Shown here piece after piece: positions 4,535 through 5,059 of a stretch of DNA of 5,059 bases; the stretch's first letter is position 1, and each line of letters opens with the position of its first letter. The stretch is from positions 1-5,059 of the forward strand of contig CAMBSA010000197.1 of NCBI GenBank assembly GCA_945869935.1, in the 5' to 3' direction. Below the pieces are notes generated by a model that was not told the DNA's origin, did not search any database, and saw only the letters and a list, made by a program, of their open reading frames with translations. The position numbers and the translations under genes are program-made. This DNA comes from Bordetella parapertussis (GTDB lineage: Bacteria; Pseudomonadota; Gammaproteobacteria; Burkholderiales; SG8-39).

Positions 4535-5059
4535 ACCTGCGCGCGCTCGCCGTTGCCGGTGTGGCGGGCGTACTCGGCCTGGCGTGCGCCTTCGGTGCGG
4601 TTGCCCAGAAAACCCGCGATCTGGATGTGCTTCGCGGTCGCATCGAGCAGCTGAAGAAGGACATCGCCGACGCCGAGGAAACGCGTGCCGAGGCGCGTGA
4701 CCAGTTGAAGGAGTCCGAGCGCTCGATATCGGAGGCGAACCGCGCGCTCCGGAATCTGGGCGCGAAGCGCGAGTCGGTGCAGGCGGAGATCCGCCGAATC
4801 GCCGAGCGCCGCAAGGACGCGGAGTCGGAGGTCACCGTACGGCGCGAGCAGTTGCGAAGGATGCTGGTGGCCTGGTACCTGCACGGGGAAGCGGGTGCGG
4901 TCCGCCTGATTCTCTCGGGCGAGGACCCGAACCGTACCGCCCGCGACCTGCACTACCTCGGCTATCTGTCTACTGCCGAAGCCAACCTGATCCGCTCGCT
5001 GCGCTCCGATGCCGAGCGCCTGTCTCTGATTGAATCCGAGACGCGGAGCAAGTCCGAAG
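4531..5059 (+). CDS. envC: EnvC-like murein hydrolase activator, N-terminal 176 residues (runs off the window)
   Basis: The first 176 residues of a periplasmic septal factor. In E. coli, EnvC is recruited by FtsEX and activates the amidases AmiA and AmiB during cell separation. Residues 1-25 form a signal peptide with a probable cleavage after FGAVA (residues 21-25). From about 28 to 112 the sequence is a charged, heptad-like coiled coil rich in Glu, Arg and Lys. It is followed by the conserved turn [20 protein letters not shown] (111-130) and the [26 protein letters not shown] helix (132-157), both typical of EnvC-type proteins before a second coiled coil. The C-terminal LytM/M23 domain, expected beyond the window, cannot be seen. 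The TTG start overlaps the gpmA stop by four bases (TTGA) and gives a complete signal peptide. The gpm-envC order is conserved with E. coli. Confidence 0.88.
   Translation, partial: MNLRALAVAGVAGVLGLACAFGAVAQKTRDLDVLRGRIEQLKKDIADAEETRAEARDQLKESERSISEANRALRNLGAKRESVQAEIRRIAERRKDAESEVTVRREQLRRMLVAWYLHGEAGAVRLILSGEDPNRTARDLHYLGYLSTAEANLIRSLRSDAERLSLIESETRSKSE

Noticed and set aside
4404..4953. Minus-strand frames opposite gpmA/envC
   Set aside because: The plus strand carries a signal peptide and EnvC-type coiled coil in frame; the antisense products are Arg/Ser-rich and featureless.

Overview
The window is a compact, GC-rich, housekeeping-type bacterial chromosome segment with almost no unassigned DNA. 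Gene content, GC-rich third positions and short overlaps point to a proteobacterium. The combination of secB, a 2,3-bisphosphoglycerate-dependent GpmA, and an SH3-domain protein between secB and gpsA fits a betaproteobacterium best (inference; no marker gene is present). I see no mobile element, CRISPR array, tRNA or rRNA.

Left part, minus strand, read right to left (3526 down to 1): a seven-gene co-directional run. It contains an ArsR-family regulator with two well-placed cysteines (Cys41, Cys107), a membrane-anchored single-domain rhodanese (YibN-like), glutaredoxin 3 (grxC), the export chaperone SecB, a secreted SH3-domain protein, glycerol-3-phosphate dehydrogenase (gpsA), and the first half of an EamA/DMT-family permease that leaves the window at base 1. 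Two junctions are 4-base ATGA overlaps (arsR/rhodanese and gpsA/permease). The other gaps are 15 to 22 bases, except one 80-base gap between grxC and secB.

Middle (3527-3784): a 258-base divergent intergenic region. It contains an AT-rich core with a perfect TATAAT on the minus strand and an iterated GATTTTYGCC-like direct repeat overlapping that promoter. It also has a hairpin-forming inverted repeat in the gpmA leader.

Right part, plus strand: gpmA, followed through a 4-base TTGA stop/start overlap by an EnvC-like murein hydrolase activator. Only its signal peptide and coiled-coil region lie within the window.

From memory of the E. coli K-12 map, the arrangement matches the locus cysE-gpsA-secB-grxC-yibN / gpmM-envC on both sides of the divergence. 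The differences are the interesting part: gpmM is replaced in place by the unrelated enzyme GpmA, an ArsR gene now heads the yibN operon, an SH3-domain gene lies between secB and gpsA, and an EamA permease stands where cysE would be. The left operon mixes thiol and sulfur chemistry (ArsR with paired cysteines, rhodanese, glutaredoxin) with envelope and lipid functions (SecB, SH3 protein, GpsA). If the ArsR protein is a persulfide sensor, the whole run could be coupled to sulfur or redox status; that is inference.
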